Positions 24,108-33,943 are shown, counted from the stretch's first letter. The stretch: 64,000 nt of DNA from Shewanella litoralis (GCF_009828585.1 NZ_WSRZ01000021.1:1-64000); one strand, 5' to 3'. Numbers and translations are program-made. The notes: a model not told the origin generated them from the sequence alone.

Positions 24108-26027
24108 TTACACCTTAAAGCGAGCCACCAACACATCTAATCGGCTTGCAAGTTGGTTCAAGGCTTTACTTGCTTCAGCAGCCGCTTGTGCTGTGTCAGA
24201 AGTACGTTGAGTAATATCGTTAATCTCAGTCACGTTGCGGTTAATGTCTTCAACTACTGTTGATTGCTCTTCTGTTGCAGCAGCGACCTGGATGTTCATA
24301 TCGCTGATAAGGGCAATTCGCTCGCTAATATCGCTTAATGATTGACTGGCTTCATCGACAGCACTGACGCCTTCTTTAGAGCGGCTGCTCGATTGTGCCA
24401 TGGCACTCACTGCGCGACTGGCTTCTGATTGCAGCTTATCAATCATGGTTTGCACTTCGTTAGTCGATGCTGCAGTACGTGAAGCAAGGTTACGCACCTC
24501 GTCAGCCACAACCGCAAAGCCTCGGCCAGCTTCACCAGCACGGGCAGCTTCAATGGCAGCGTTGAGTGCCAGTAAGTTGGTTTGCTCTGAAATTGCACGG
24601 ATAACATCTAAAATACTGCCAATCGATTTAGTGTGAGTAGCGAGAGACTCAATGACTTCACCTACCTGGGCAACATCTTTAGACAGCTGATTAATGGTTG
24701 AACGTGCACGCGTAACGACTTTTTGGCCATCAACAGATTCCGTATCAGCATCGCGCGCCGTTACCGCAGCCTGAGCGGCATTAGCAGCAATTTCGTTTAC
24801 TGTAGCGCCCATTTCATTAATGGCAGCAACAACCATCATGGTGCGGTCTTTTTGTAAATGGCTGTCATCGAGTGTTTGATGTGCTTGATTCGATACATCA
24901 ATTGCCGACAAACCAAGTTGTTGGCTGGTTTCAGAAACCTCAATAACGGTTTCCTGGATTTTGCTAATAAAGCTATTGAAGCCACGGGCCAATTGGGCAA
25001 TTTCATCTTCGCCATTGACTGGGAGTCGTTGGCGTAAATCACCTTCGCCTTCACCGATGTTTCTAAACATTTCAGCAACTTGTGCAATCGGACGGCTTAC
25101 TGAGCCTGCAACCGAAATAGCAATCACAATGAATACCGCAGCAATTAGCACTGTCCATAACAGGATTTGATAAGCGGACTCTTCAAGTAAGGCAAACACT
25201 TCAGCTTCAGGGACTTGCGCAACAAGATACCAATCCATCGACTTAATGTAGCTGCTGGCGATTAACATATGTTGGCCATTTACATCAGCTTTGATTAAGT
25301 TGAAGTCATTTTTGTTGAGTAAGCCGTTAGTATTGGCGTTAGGGTATAAATTAGCTAACGTTGCTTTACCTACTTTTTGCGTATCTTGGTGTAACTGAAC
25401 CTTACCACTGGCATCTATAAGATAGACAAAACCGCTGTCTTCAATTTTAAATGAAGCCAGTAAGCTCACCATATCATCTAACGATTTGGCTAAGCTGACC
25501 ATGCCTCTACCATTAGGTTGCTGGTGGCTAATAAATAGTTTTACTTCACCAGTCGCTTCTGTGTATACGCTTAACATGCGCTCTTTTTTGCTGGCGCGAT
25601 AATCAAAAAACCATGCGTCTTGCTGTTGGTTTAATATGCGTAAAAAGCCATCTTGAGTGTAGTAAGCGCCTGTGTCGCGGTCGGCATACGAGGCTTGCAC
25701 TAAATCGAATTGATTTTGCATGTCTTTAAGTTGAGCGGTAACTAACGCTTCTTGGCTAGCAGGGCGGCCTTCTTCAAGCCATGCACCTAACATGCGGCTA
25801 TTAGCCAATTGTTCAGCAGCATTAATCAAACTACTTATTTGTAGGTCGATTTCATTGCGGATTTGCATTACTAAGCTGGGCATTTCTGATTCAAGCATAC
25901 GTTGCTCAACCACTTGTTTTGCACTTCGCTGACTTAGCAACCCAACTAACATGGTTGAAAGCAGCACAGCAAAAGCAACGGTAAGCAAGATTTTTTGCTT
26001 AATGGTAAGGGTGTTAAATGTATTCAT
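24108..26027 (-). CDS. Methyl-accepting chemotaxis protein
   Basis: A 639-residue inner-membrane chemoreceptor. The first membrane helix covers about residues 12-32, a Cache-type periplasmic sensor domain fills roughly 33-275 (with [18 protein letters not shown] typical of the fold), and the second helix is near 283-305. A HAMP domain follows, then the cytoplasmic signalling hairpin with its invariant tip [18 protein letters not shown]. No C-terminal CheR-docking pentapeptide is present. The ligand is unknown; a small metabolite is likely for this sensor class. A possible FliA-type promoter lies upstream (26060-26085). Confidence 0.93.
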   Translation of the reverse strand: MNTFNTLTIKQKILLTVAFAVLLSTMLVGLLSQRSAKQVVEQRMLESEMPSLVMQIRNEIDLQISSLINAAEQLANSRMLGAWLEEGRPASQEALVTAQLKDMQNQFDLVQASYADRDTGAYYTQDGFLRILNQQQDAWFFDYRASKKERMLSVYTEATGEVKLFISHQQPNGRGMVSLAKSLDDMVSLLASFKIEDSGFVYLIDASGKVQLHQDTQKVGKATLANLYPNANTNGLLNKNDFNLIKADVNGQHMLIASSYIKSMDWYLVAQVPEAEVFALLEESAYQILLWTVLIAAVFIVIAISVAGSVSRPIAQVAEMFRNIGEGEGDLRQRLPVNGEDEIAQLARGFNSFISKIQETVIEVSETSQQLGLSAIDVSNQAHQTLDDSHLQKDRTMMVVAAINEMGATVNEIAANAAQAAVTARDADTESVDGQKVVTRARSTINQLSKDVAQVGEVIESLATHTKSIGSILDVIRAISEQTNLLALNAAIEAARAGEAGRGFAVVADEVRNLASRTAASTNEVQTMIDKLQSEASRAVSAMAQSSSRSKEGVSAVDEASQSLSDISERIALISDMNIQVAAATEEQSTVVEDINRNVTEINDITQRTSDTAQAAAEASKALNQLASRLDVLVARFKV

Positions 26028-26174
26028 CTACAACGGCCTCTAGAAGTATCTTTAAGTTATATCGGACATAACGGCAATAAATTAATAGTCATTTTGTTTT
26101 TATTACTAAAATACAAAATCATGAATGGTGTAGGTCTTTGTGATGTTATGACGCTAATGATAGTCGAAAAAATA

Positions 26175-26208
26175 AAAAAAACGCACCTATTTTTAGGTGC
26201 GTTTTTTT
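26175..26208 (-). terminator. Terminator after the ETF-ubiquinone oxidoreductase gene
   Basis: A 15-bp perfect stem (26175-26189 with 26194-26208; core CGCACCTA/TAGGTGCG) with a 4-base loop, flanked by A and T runs. It follows the minus-strand gene ending at 26263 and isolates it from the chemoreceptor. Confidence 0.93.
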
Positions 26209-26262
26209 GACAGTAGCCAATTAATTAACGATTGGCGAACAACGAGTTATCAACTAAATCGT

Positions 26263-27912
26263 TTACATGTTTGGATAGTTTGGTCCGCCGCCACCCTCAG
26301 GGGTTACCCAGGTAATATTTTGGCTTGGATCTTTAATGTCGCAGGTTTTACAGTGGATACAGTTTTGACCATTAATGACAAACTTTTTCTCGCCAGCATC
26401 TTCGACGACTTCATAAACACCCGCAGGACAATAACGTTGTGCCGGCTCGTCAAATTTGACTAAGTTAACCGATATTGGAATGCTTTGGTCTTTTAAGTGT
26501 AAGTGACAACGCTGGCCTTCTTCATGGTAGGTGTTCGACAAATACACCGACGATAATTTATCAAAGCTGAGTTTTCCGTCTGGCTTTGGATAATCAATTT
26601 TGTTGTATTCGCTGGCTAAACCCATTGAAGCATAATCTGGCGTTGTGTCGCGGAACGTTACAGGGAACTTACCGCCAAACCAGTTTTGGTCGATATAGTT
26701 AAATGCGCCACCGACAATAGTGCCAAACTTATGTAAAGCTGGGCCAAAATTACGTGATTGATAGAGTTCTTCATGAAGCCAGCTTTCTTCGAAGCGCTGC
26801 TGGAAACAATCTAGATCTTTACCACCCTCTAACCCGGCAATTAAGCCTTCACCTAGAGTGGTCGCAGCAATTATTCCGCTTTTAATTGCCGTGTGCGTGC
26901 CTTTAATTTTAGCAAAGTTCAGGGTGCCAGCATTACAACCAATGATTAACCCACCAGGAAAGCTCATTTTAGGCAGTGAGTTTAAACCACCTTTTGCAAT
27001 TGCTCTGGCGCCATAAGTTAAGCGCTCGCCACCGGTGAGCGTTTGGGCAATCACTGGATGCGTTTTATAACGCTGAAACTCGTCAAATGGGCTTAAATGT
27101 GGATTTTTATAGCTTAAGTCGATAATTAATCCCACGGCGACCTGGTTGTCTTCCATGTGATATAAAAATCCGCCACCAGACGAGCCATTGACTAATGGCC
27201 AGCCGCCAGTATGAACCACTTTACCTTGCTGATGTTGCTCGGCAGGGATTTTCCAAATTTCTTTAAACCCTAAGCCGTAATGTTGTGGGGTTTTACCATT
27301 ATCTAAATGGTATTTTTGAATCAGTTGCTTACCAAGGTGGCCGCGGCAACCTTCTGAAAATACGGTGTATTTAGCGTGCAACTCCATGCCTGGCATATAA
27401 CTGTCTTTAGGTTGACCGTCTTCGCCGACACCCATATCGCCAATGAGAATACCTTTAACGCTGTTGTCTTCATTAAACAGCAGTTCACTGGCAGCAAAAC
27501 CTGGAAAAATCTCAACACCCATGGCTTCTGCGCGGTTGGCTAACCAGCGAGCGAGGTTACCGACACTAATAATGTAGTTACCTTCATTGTGCATGGTTTT
27601 AGGCACTAAGCTATTAGGCATTAAGCGTGATTTAGTGTCTGAATTGAGTAAGTAAATCTCGTCGTGGCTGACTTTGGTGTTTAGCGGAATATCTGAGTCG
27701 CGCCAGTCGTTGAATAATTCATCTAGCACGTCTGGTTGGAATACAGCACCCGATAAAATGTGGGCGCCCACTTCCGAGCCTTTTTCTACCACACAAACGG
27801 TGATTTCTTTTTCGGCATCTTTTGATATTTGCATTAAACGACAAGCGGTAGCTAAACCTGCTGGGCCAGCACCGACAATTACGACGTCGAACTCCATTGA
27901 CTCGCGTTCCAT
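26263..27912 (-). CDS. Electron transfer flavoprotein-ubiquinone oxidoreductase
   Basis: A 549-residue membrane-associated flavoprotein that passes electrons from ETF (from fatty acid and amino acid oxidation) to ubiquinone. The FAD-binding GAGPAGLATACRL motif is near residue 15. The C-terminal 4Fe-4S site shows as CPAGVYE, then CIHCKTCDIKDPSQNI and the ending PEGGGGPNYPNM, all family hallmarks. The ATG at 27912 has AAGGTGAG upstream; a TTG 15 bases earlier would overlap that site. The ETF alpha and beta genes are not in the window. Length matches mitochondrial and bacterial homologues. Confidence 0.95.
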   Translation of the reverse strand: MERESMEFDVVIVGAGPAGLATACRLMQISKDAEKEITVCVVEKGSEVGAHILSGAVFQPDVLDELFNDWRDSDIPLNTKVSHDEIYLLNSDTKSRLMPNSLVPKTMHNEGNYIISVGNLARWLANRAEAMGVEIFPGFAASELLFNEDNSVKGILIGDMGVGEDGQPKDSYMPGMELHAKYTVFSEGCRGHLGKQLIQKYHLDNGKTPQHYGLGFKEIWKIPAEQHQQGKVVHTGGWPLVNGSSGGGFLYHMEDNQVAVGLIIDLSYKNPHLSPFDEFQRYKTHPVIAQTLTGGERLTYGARAIAKGGLNSLPKMSFPGGLIIGCNAGTLNFAKIKGTHTAIKSGIIAATTLGEGLIAGLEGGKDLDCFQQRFEESWLHEELYQSRNFGPALHKFGTIVGGAFNYIDQNWFGGKFPVTFRDTTPDYASMGLASEYNKIDYPKPDGKLSFDKLSSVYLSNTYHEEGQRCHLHLKDQSIPISVNLVKFDEPAQRYCPAGVYEVVEDAGEKKFVINGQNCIHCKTCDIKDPSQNITWVTPEGGGGPNYPNM

Positions 27913-28149
27913 GTTCTCACCTTTCAAAGTATCCCGTTCATCGCGGGTTTATTGTTTTTCTATAACGATAGTTAAACGATCGTTTATCCTTTTACTCACC
28001 TTACCGCAAAATTCACTTTTGTCACAGTAGCAAACACAATCTTATCTACGTGAGTCGAGTCACAAATAGTAAACGATGTAAGCATTTCGAATAAGATATT
28101 CGCCTAAAGGGGTATTTGTAAAACCATAAATAGGCCTATAATTAGTTCT
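27913..28149. other. Gene-free stretch between ETF-QO and the MOCO RNA
   Basis: Together with the RNA element, the interval between the divergent genes is about 350 bases. This part should contain the promoters of both, but I cannot pick clear -35/-10 pairs. A 74-codon minus-strand reading frame overlapping its right part has no ribosome site and covers the RNA element, so it is not treated as a gene. Confidence 0.5.
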
Positions 28150-28250
28150 GACGGTTCTCCGAGCTTTTTGCCCTACGTCAATGATATGGGCATTTTGCCG
28201 TGGTAATTTTGCCACCGGGGTGAGTAAAGAAATGCACTTACCTCCCACAC
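28150..28250 (+). ncRNA. MOCO RNA motif (putative molybdenum-cofactor riboswitch)
   Basis: The leader of moaA contains the conserved pieces of the MOCO RNA motif: TTCTCCGAG (28156-28164), a helix TGCCC/GGGCA (28169-28173 with 28188-28192), a second helix CCGTGG/CCACCGG with a bulge (about 28198-28217), then AAAGAAATGCAC and ACCTCCC (28240-28246). The same order of elements precedes E. coli moaA, where the RNA responds to cofactor levels. Position directly before moaA supports the call. Exact boundaries are approximate. Confidence 0.8.
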
Positions 28251-28264
28251 TTGGAAAGGTTAAC

Positions 28265-29245
28265 ATGTCCCAGTTACAAGACAATTTTGGTCGACGTTTT
28301 CATTATCTACGTATGTCAGTTACTGACGTGTGTAATTTCAAATGCAGCTATTGCTTGCCTGACGGCTATCGCCCAGATGGCAAACCTACCTTTTTAACCC
28401 TCAACGAAATCGAAAACCTCGTTGCCGGTTTTGCTGCTGTAGGCACACAAAAAATTCGCATCACTGGTGGTGAGCCCACCCTTCGTAAAGATTTTACCGA
28501 TATCGTGCGTATTGTTGCTAATACCCCCAATGTGAATACTGTGGCAATGACGACCAATGGTTATCGTTTACAGCAACATGCTAAAGAATGGTATGACGCA
28601 GGTTTGCGCCGCATCAATGTGTCGGTTGATAGTTTAGATCCTAAAATGTTTTACCAAATTACTGGCGAAAATAAATTCGACCAAGTTATGCGTGGTATTG
28701 ACGCTGCACTTGAGGCGGGGTTTGAGCGAGTTAAAATTAATGCGGTGCTATTAAAAGGCTTAAACGATAAAGATTTACCGCGTTTTTTACATTGGATTAA
28801 ACACACTCCTATTGATTTGCGCTTTATTGAATTAATGGAAACCGGTTTAGGTCGAGACTACTTCAATGCCCATCATTTGGCGGGTATCGACATTAAAAAG
28901 CAACTAGAGCAAGACGGTTGGTTATACGACTTACCTAGTGCCGATGATGGCCCCGCGCAAAATTTTAGTCACAGCGATTATCAAGGCCGTATCGGTCTTA
29001 TTATGCCGTACGCTAAAAATTTTTGTGCCAGCTGCAATCGTTTAAGAGTGTCTGCCAAGGGTAAATTGCATTTGTGCTTATTTACTGAAAATGGGGTTGA
29101 TTTACGCGACTTGCTGCAAGATGCCTCTGCGCGTGATGAATTAATTGCGCGTTTACACGGGCAGTTAGCACAAAAGAAAGAAACTCACTTTCTGCATCAG
29201 GGCATTACTGGTGTTACTAAGCACCTTGCCTCTATCGGTGGTTAA
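28265..29245 (+). CDS. moaA: GTP 3',8-cyclase
   Basis: MoaA is the radical SAM enzyme that, in the first step of molybdenum cofactor synthesis, converts GTP to 3',8-cyclo-GTP. The 326 residues carry the N-terminal 4Fe-4S motif (Cys23, Cys27, Cys30), the RITGGEPTLRKD loop, and the C-terminal cluster motif CASCNRLRVSAKGKLHLC. It ends with the required Gly-Gly. The ATG at 28265 follows GGAAAGG. The MOCO RNA is immediately upstream and moaC, moaD and moaE follow, forming an operon. moaB is absent here. Confidence 0.97.
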   Translation: MSQLQDNFGRRFHYLRMSVTDVCNFKCSYCLPDGYRPDGKPTFLTLNEIENLVAGFAAVGTQKIRITGGEPTLRKDFTDIVRIVANTPNVNTVAMTTNGYRLQQHAKEWYDAGLRRINVSVDSLDPKMFYQITGENKFDQVMRGIDAALEAGFERVKINAVLLKGLNDKDLPRFLHWIKHTPIDLRFIELMETGLGRDYFNAHHLAGIDIKKQLEQDGWLYDLPSADDGPAQNFSHSDYQGRIGLIMPYAKNFCASCNRLRVSAKGKLHLCLFTENGVDLRDLLQDASARDELIARLHGQLAQKKETHFLHQGITGVTKHLASIGG

Positions 29246-29312
29246 TCGCCACCTTTCTTCGTTTAACGTGCGTCACTAACCTGCAAATTCTATTTGATAA
29301 GGTATTCATATC

Positions 29313-29789
29313 ATGAGTAATCGTTTTACCCACATTAATGCCGATGGCAATGCTCACATGGTCGATGTGACTGAAAAAGCAGTCACAGAACGTGAAGCCA
29401 GAGCCGAAGCGTTTATTGATATGGCGCCAGAGACATTGGCAATGATTATGAGTGGCAGCCACCATAAAGGCGATGTGTTTGCTACAGCACGCATTGCTGG
29501 TATTCAAGCTGCTAAAAAGACTTCAGATCTTATTCCGTTATGTCACCCATTAATGCTCACCAAGGTAGAAGTCGATCTTGAAGCTCAGCCTGAGCATAAC
29601 CGCGTGCGTATCACGAGTTTATGTAAACTGTCGGGTAAAACTGGTGTTGAAATGGAAGCATTAACCGCTGCGTCTGTCGCGGCGTTAACCATTTACGATA
29701 TGTGTAAAGCGGTGCAAAAAGACATGATTATTTCGCAGGTGAGACTACTTGAAAAACGCGGCGGAAAATCTGGCCACTTTACTGCGTAG
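29313..29789 (+). CDS. moaC: Cyclic pyranopterin monophosphate synthase
   Basis: MoaC converts the MoaA product into cyclic pyranopterin monophosphate. The 158 residues include [20 protein letters not shown] at the start, [16 protein letters not shown] and [23 protein letters not shown] (described by motif), with the catalytic Lys in AVQKDM and Asp in YDM. Length is standard. It lies 67 bases after moaA, a short gap without a terminator. Confidence 0.97.
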   Translation: MSNRFTHINADGNAHMVDVTEKAVTEREARAEAFIDMAPETLAMIMSGSHHKGDVFATARIAGIQAAKKTSDLIPLCHPLMLTKVEVDLEAQPEHNRVRITSLCKLSGKTGVEMEALTAASVAALTIYDMCKAVQKDMIISQVRLLEKRGGKSGHFTA

Positions 29790-29840
29790 CCGCCAGTTAA
29801 GTTATTTATTGTTATCGATTACATGCATTGAGAGACCACT

Positions 29841-30089
29841 ATGATCCAAGTATTATTTTTTGCGCAAATCCGTGAGTTACTCGGTACTGCGAAAGTGGAG
29901 CACAGTAGCGCCAATATCCATACCACAGAAGAACTACGTGCAGCATTAGCTGCCACCGACGACAAATGGGCTAAAGTGCTCGCATCAGACAAACTGCTAG
30001 TTGCGGTTAATCAAACTATCAGTCAATGGGATACCCCCGTGAAAGCAGGTGACGAAGTCGCATTTTTCCCTCCTGTAACAGGAGGTTGA
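29841..30089 (+). CDS. moaD: Molybdopterin synthase sulfur carrier subunit
   Basis: The small, ubiquitin-like subunit of molybdopterin synthase. It has 82 residues and ends PPVTGG; the C-terminal glycine is adenylated by MoeB (38616-39386 in this window) and then carries the sulfur. VLFFAQIRELLG at the start and DEVAFFPPV near the end are typical. Its last two sense codons, GGA GGT, form the ribosome site of moaE, so translation of the two subunits is tightly linked. Confidence 0.96.
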   Translation: MIQVLFFAQIRELLGTAKVEHSSANIHTTEELRAALAATDDKWAKVLASDKLLVAVNQTISQWDTPVKAGDEVAFFPPVTGG

Positions 30090-30091
30090 GT

Positions 30092-30553
30092 ATGAACGCA
30101 GTAACAACGGTACGTGTGCAAACTGAAGATTTTAACGTAGCAGATGAATACGGCTTATTGGCCAACGATAACCAAGATGGTGCTGTGGTAAATTTTATCG
30201 GTAAAGTGCGCGATTTTAATGATGGCAGTGTGGTCACAGACTTAACGCTTGAGCATTATCCGGGCATGACTGAGTCGGTTTTAGCACAAATTTGTCAGCA
30301 AGCCCGAGAACGTTGGCCGTTAAATAAGGTCACCATTATTCATCGTGTCGGCACAATGGCGCTAGGTGAGCAGATTGTGTTTATCGGTGTCACTAGTGCA
30401 CATCGCAAGGCTGCTTTTGCTGCATGTGAGTTTTTAATTGATTTTTTAAAGACCAAAGCCCCCTTTTGGAAGCTTGAAGCCAACGATAGCGGCAGCAAAT
30501 GGGTCGAAGCCCGTGACAGTGATGAACAAGCGGCTAAAATGTGGCAAAAGTGA
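30092..30553 (+). CDS. moaE: Molybdopterin synthase catalytic subunit
   Basis: The large subunit that adds two sulfurs to cyclic pyranopterin monophosphate. The 153 residues show GAVVNFIGKVRDFNDG, LEHYPGMTE, the RVGTMALGEQIVFIGVTSAHR core and FLKTKAPFWKLE, where the Lys is catalytic. The ATG at 30092 is chosen because AGGAGGTT, at 30080-30087, lies 4-5 bases before it. It follows moaD with a 2-base gap. Confidence 0.97.
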   Translation: MNAVTTVRVQTEDFNVADEYGLLANDNQDGAVVNFIGKVRDFNDGSVVTDLTLEHYPGMTESVLAQICQQARERWPLNKVTIIHRVGTMALGEQIVFIGVTSAHRKAAFAACEFLIDFLKTKAPFWKLEANDSGSKWVEARDSDEQAAKMWQK

Positions 30554-30674
30554 TGTCGTGAACAGCAGTTGTGCGCAGCTAAACTCACTTTTTTGCGAGC
30601 GAATGCAGCAGCCATTACAACTTAATCATCGCACTAAAATGATAGTGTCGCTCAACCAATAGGGTCAGCTATAC

Positions 30675-31508
30675 ATGTCTTTCTTTATGTTATCTATAAT
30701 GCGTTTAATACGCCAAAGTGCTGTTGTTGCTACGTTAGCGATAAGTTGTTTGAGTCTTATTCTCCCTGTATCAGTTGCCCATACGGCAGAGGCTCCCGCT
30801 ATTGCCGCTGCGGCGAACATTAAGTTTGCCCTAGATGATATCGCTCGCCAATTTGAGCAGCAAACCGGCCTAAGTGTGCGCATCAGTTATGGCTCATCGG
30901 GCAATTTTGTTACTCAAATCCAGCACGGCGCCCCCTTTGAAATGATGCTCAGTGCCGATGAATTTTATATTGAGCAATTACATAAAGCCGGTTATACCCA
31001 AGATGCAGGGGTTATTTATGCAATTGGCCGTTTAGCGCTAGCTGCACCAAAAAAATCAGAGCTAATTCTTGATCCTGGTTTAGTTGGGTTAGGGCAATTT
31101 ATTACCGACGGCAAACTCACTCGCTTTGCTATAGCTAACCCCGATCATGCTCCTTATGGTGAGCGCGCCCGTGAAATCTTAAAAGCTAAAGGCTTATGGG
31201 ATGCTGTGCAACCTAAACTGATCCTTGGCGAAAATGCCTCACAAGCGGCACAATTTACCATCAGCGGTTCAACTCAAGGAGGCATTGTGCCTTTGTCGTT
31301 GGCACTAGCACCGCAATTTATCAAAATGGCTAATTATGTGGTGATCCCCGATGAGTTATATCAACCGCTGACTCAACGCATGGCATTAATGCCAAATGCC
31401 TCAGAAACCGCAGAGCGGTTTTATCAATATATGCAAAGCCCGTCAGCCCAAAAAATCTTACGAGAATTTGGATTTAACTTACCAAATGCTACAGAGAAGC
31501 TCGACTAA
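30675..31508 (+). CDS. modA: Molybdate-binding periplasmic protein
   Basis: The solute-binding protein of the molybdate ABC importer. Of 277 residues, the first 35 or so form a signal peptide ending VAHTAEA; the mature part shows AANIKFALDDIARQFE, ISYGSSGNFVTQIQHGAP (Ser and Thr/Val anion-binding residues) and NPDHAPYGERAREIL. A second in-frame ATG at 30699 would also leave a good signal. It starts 121 bases after moaE; a separate promoter may exist there. The stop overlaps the modB start by one base. Confidence 0.94.
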   Translation: MSFFMLSIMRLIRQSAVVATLAISCLSLILPVSVAHTAEAPAIAAAANIKFALDDIARQFEQQTGLSVRISYGSSGNFVTQIQHGAPFEMMLSADEFYIEQLHKAGYTQDAGVIYAIGRLALAAPKKSELILDPGLVGLGQFITDGKLTRFAIANPDHAPYGERAREILKAKGLWDAVQPKLILGENASQAAQFTISGSTQGGIVPLSLALAPQFIKMANYVVIPDELYQPLTQRMALMPNASETAERFYQYMQSPSAQKILREFGFNLPNATEKLD

Positions 31509-32188
31509 TGGATTGGCAAGCATTATGGTTGTCGGCCAAGTTGAGCTGCTTTACCGTTTTATTTTTGATCCCACTAGCCATACTGGTTGGCCGGGGTTTA
31601 GCCTATTATCAATTTCGCGGTAAGTCCTGGTTAGAAGCCTTAATTCTGGTGCCATTAGTACTGCCTCCAACTGTCATTGGTTATTATTTGCTGGTGGGTT
31701 TGGGCAACCAAAGTGTCATAGGTCACTACGTTGAACAGATTTTTGGTCAACAGTTAGTGTTTCAATTTTCCGGCCTGGTTATCGCGTCTATTCTAGTTAA
31801 TATCCCATTTGCTGTGCAGCCGATACAGCGTGCTTATGAAACCATTCCAATTGATATTCGTGATGCCGCAGCTTGCTGTGGTATGAGCCGTCTGCGGATT
31901 TTTATCAAAGTTGAGTTACCCATGGTATGGCCTGGCGTATTAACCGCATTAGTGTTGTGCTTCTCCCATGTATTGGGTGAATTTGGCGTGGTATTAATGC
32001 TGGGCGGCAATATTGCTGGCGAAACTAAGACTATTTCGATTGCGATTTATGACAGCGTGCAAGCGTTCGACTTTGATTCTGCGGGAATGATGTCGTTAGT
32101 ATTGCTGGTGTTTGCGGTGAGCGCGCTTGCATTAACCACCAGTATGTCACGGCGTTTAGGAGGGCATAATGGTGCCTCGCAACGCTGA
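31508..32188 (+). CDS. modB: Molybdate ABC transporter permease
   Basis: The inner-membrane channel of the molybdate importer. The 226 residues hold five hydrophobic spans, the LVLPPTVIGYYLLVGLG segment, and the cytoplasmic EAA-type loop DIRDAAACCGMSRLRIFIKVELPM that docks on ModC (given by its position near residue 118). HVLGEFGVVLMLGGNI matches ModB. It overlaps modA by one base and modC by 20 bases. Confidence 0.95.
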   Translation: MDWQALWLSAKLSCFTVLFLIPLAILVGRGLAYYQFRGKSWLEALILVPLVLPPTVIGYYLLVGLGNQSVIGHYVEQIFGQQLVFQFSGLVIASILVNIPFAVQPIQRAYETIPIDIRDAAACCGMSRLRIFIKVELPMVWPGVLTALVLCFSHVLGEFGVVLMLGGNIAGETKTISIAIYDSVQAFDFDSAGMMSLVLLVFAVSALALTTSMSRRLGGHNGASQR

Positions 32189-33287
32189 TTTAGTGTGTCA
32201 TATTAGCCAAGAATCACCGATACCATTAGCGGCTAATTTCACTTGTAGAGCAGGTGAGGTGCTAGCCGTGGTGGGGCCGTCAGGTGGCGGCAAAACCACC
32301 TTGTTGAGAATGATAGCTGGGTTAACAACGCCTAAAGATGGCCAAATTCGATGCGGGGACGCCCTTTGGTTTGATGCCAAATCGTCGCTTTCGTTAACCC
32401 CACAACAGCGTCATATTGGCTATATGCCACAACATTTTGGTTTATTTCCGCATTTGTCGGCATTAGACAATGTGATAGCCGGGCTTGACCATGTGCCCAA
32501 GGCGTTGCGAAAACAGCGTGCGTTAGATTGGCTAGAACGGGTTAATCTTCACGGCTTACCAGATAGATTACCGGCGCAGCTATCTGGTGGTCAGCGTCAA
32601 CGTGTCGCCTTAGCGCGCGCCTTAGCTCGTGAGCCTTCAATACTATTGCTTGATGAGCCATTTTCTGCAGTCGATCGTGAAACCCGTGAGCGCTTATACA
32701 TTGAGCTGGCACGGTTAAAACAACAGTTGTCTATCCCGGTTATTATGGTGACGCACGACATTCATGAGGCATTATTACTTGCCGATAAAATGATGCTGAT
32801 AAGCCAAGGTAAAATGCTCCAGCAAGGCAAACCATTTGAGGTATTATCTCATCCACATGATGAGGCCGTCGCAAGACAAATGGGCTTGCGTAATATTTTT
32901 GATGGCCAAGTGGTTGAGCAAGATGTTGAACGTAATATGACGTGGTTTAAGCTTGGTGATGAATTGATTGTTAGTGACAGCGCTCCTGCACTCGTCAATG
33001 GCCAGGCTATCCGTTGGGTTATTCCTAATCAAGGTATCCGCTTTAATGCCATTAGCAGCGGCCGCTTATGCAAGAGCATTAATAAGCTCGATGTATTAAT
33101 TGAATCGGTATTAGTGATGGGCGAATCATCGCGAGTGATAGCATCGGTGATTGGCATTGGTTCGGTGTTTAATGCCGATGTGCCAACACACTTGGTTGAT
33201 AAGCTTGGTTTACAAGCGGGTGTACAAACAACCATCGCATTAAAGTCCGAGCAAATTCACATCTTAAACGCTCCTTCCTCAAGTTAA
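32169..33287 (+). CDS. modC: Molybdate ABC transporter ATP-binding protein
   Basis: The ATPase of the molybdate importer, 372 residues. Walker A (GPSGGGKTTLLR), signature (LSGGQRQRVALARAL), Walker B (LLLDEPFSAVD) and the switch His (MVTHD) are all present. The C-terminal part after residue 230 resembles the MOP-like molybdate-binding regulatory domain typical of ModC. The ATG lies inside the end of modB, with AGGAGG at 32158-32163. Transport completes the cofactor pathway encoded just upstream. Confidence 0.95.
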   Translation: MVPRNADLVCHISQESPIPLAANFTCRAGEVLAVVGPSGGGKTTLLRMIAGLTTPKDGQIRCGDALWFDAKSSLSLTPQQRHIGYMPQHFGLFPHLSALDNVIAGLDHVPKALRKQRALDWLERVNLHGLPDRLPAQLSGGQRQRVALARALAREPSILLLDEPFSAVDRETRERLYIELARLKQQLSIPVIMVTHDIHEALLLADKMMLISQGKMLQQGKPFEVLSHPHDEAVARQMGLRNIFDGQVVEQDVERNMTWFKLGDELIVSDSAPALVNGQAIRWVIPNQGIRFNAISSGRLCKSINKLDVLIESVLVMGESSRVIASVIGIGSVFNADVPTHLVDKLGLQAGVQTTIALKSEQIHILNAPSSS

Positions 33288-33414
33288 TCTTTGGCGATAA
33301 CGCCCTGTTTTACGGTATTTATGATCAATTATTAATCTTAGATTTCTTGGGACTTTGGCTGTGGTTAGGTAGAGTAGTGCGGTAATAAAATTTTCAATCA
33401 AATAGAGGCTAGTG

Positions 33415-33936
33415 ATGGTTCGGTTGCTATTAGCAATATGCTTTCTTCCTTGTGCCGTGATGGCAACACCATCTATGCACACTTTGTTGATCAATGGTGA
33501 GTTTCTAAAACCCATTGTGGTCATGGAGCAATTAGAGCAACAAGACAAAGGCACAATTTGTGACTTTGATGTTGAGGTGGAAGAAGGATTACTGGTTTAC
33601 AAAATTTCTATGGTTAACGTAGAAACGCGTAAAATGAGTAAGTATCAGTACCGAGCGCTCGATGGTGTGCTGTTAAATGAAAAGTCATCGGCTTATGGCT
33701 CTGACGATATTGGCTCGGTGAGTGCGGCAAAAATGCTCCAAGCCAAGCACATGACATTTTCTGCACTGGTCGCTTTAGCGATTGAAAATCAACAAGGATA
33801 TTTAACGCAAGCGGAATTGGACCACGATTTATCCATTAGTTATCTCGAACTAAAACTCCTCAATCAAGATAGTAAGAATACCATTGCTTTCGACATTGAA
33901 ACCTTGCGTCCACTTCCACTGCTCAAATGGGATTAA
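33415..33936 (+). CDS. Small exported protein ahead of a two-component system
   Basis: A 173-residue protein with a signal peptide (residues 1-18, ending CAVMA) and no further membrane span. The mature domain has alternating strands (GTICDFDVEVEEGLLVYKIS, RALDGVLL) of the type seen in PepSY-like domains, but I cannot assign it firmly. AGAGG lies 10 bases before the ATG at 33415. It ends 7 bases before the response regulator gene, so it is probably the periplasmic partner or sensor accessory of that system. The signal sensed is unknown. Confidence 0.62.
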   Translation: MVRLLLAICFLPCAVMATPSMHTLLINGEFLKPIVVMEQLEQQDKGTICDFDVEVEEGLLVYKISMVNVETRKMSKYQYRALDGVLLNEKSSAYGSDDIGSVSAAKMLQAKHMTFSALVALAIENQQGYLTQAELDHDLSISYLELKLLNQDSKNTIAFDIETLRPLPLLKWD

Positions 33937-33943
33937 AGACTTT

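Noticed and set aside
28060-28284. 74-codon minus-strand frame over the moaA leader
   Set aside because: It covers the MOCO RNA element on the opposite strand and has no translation signals.
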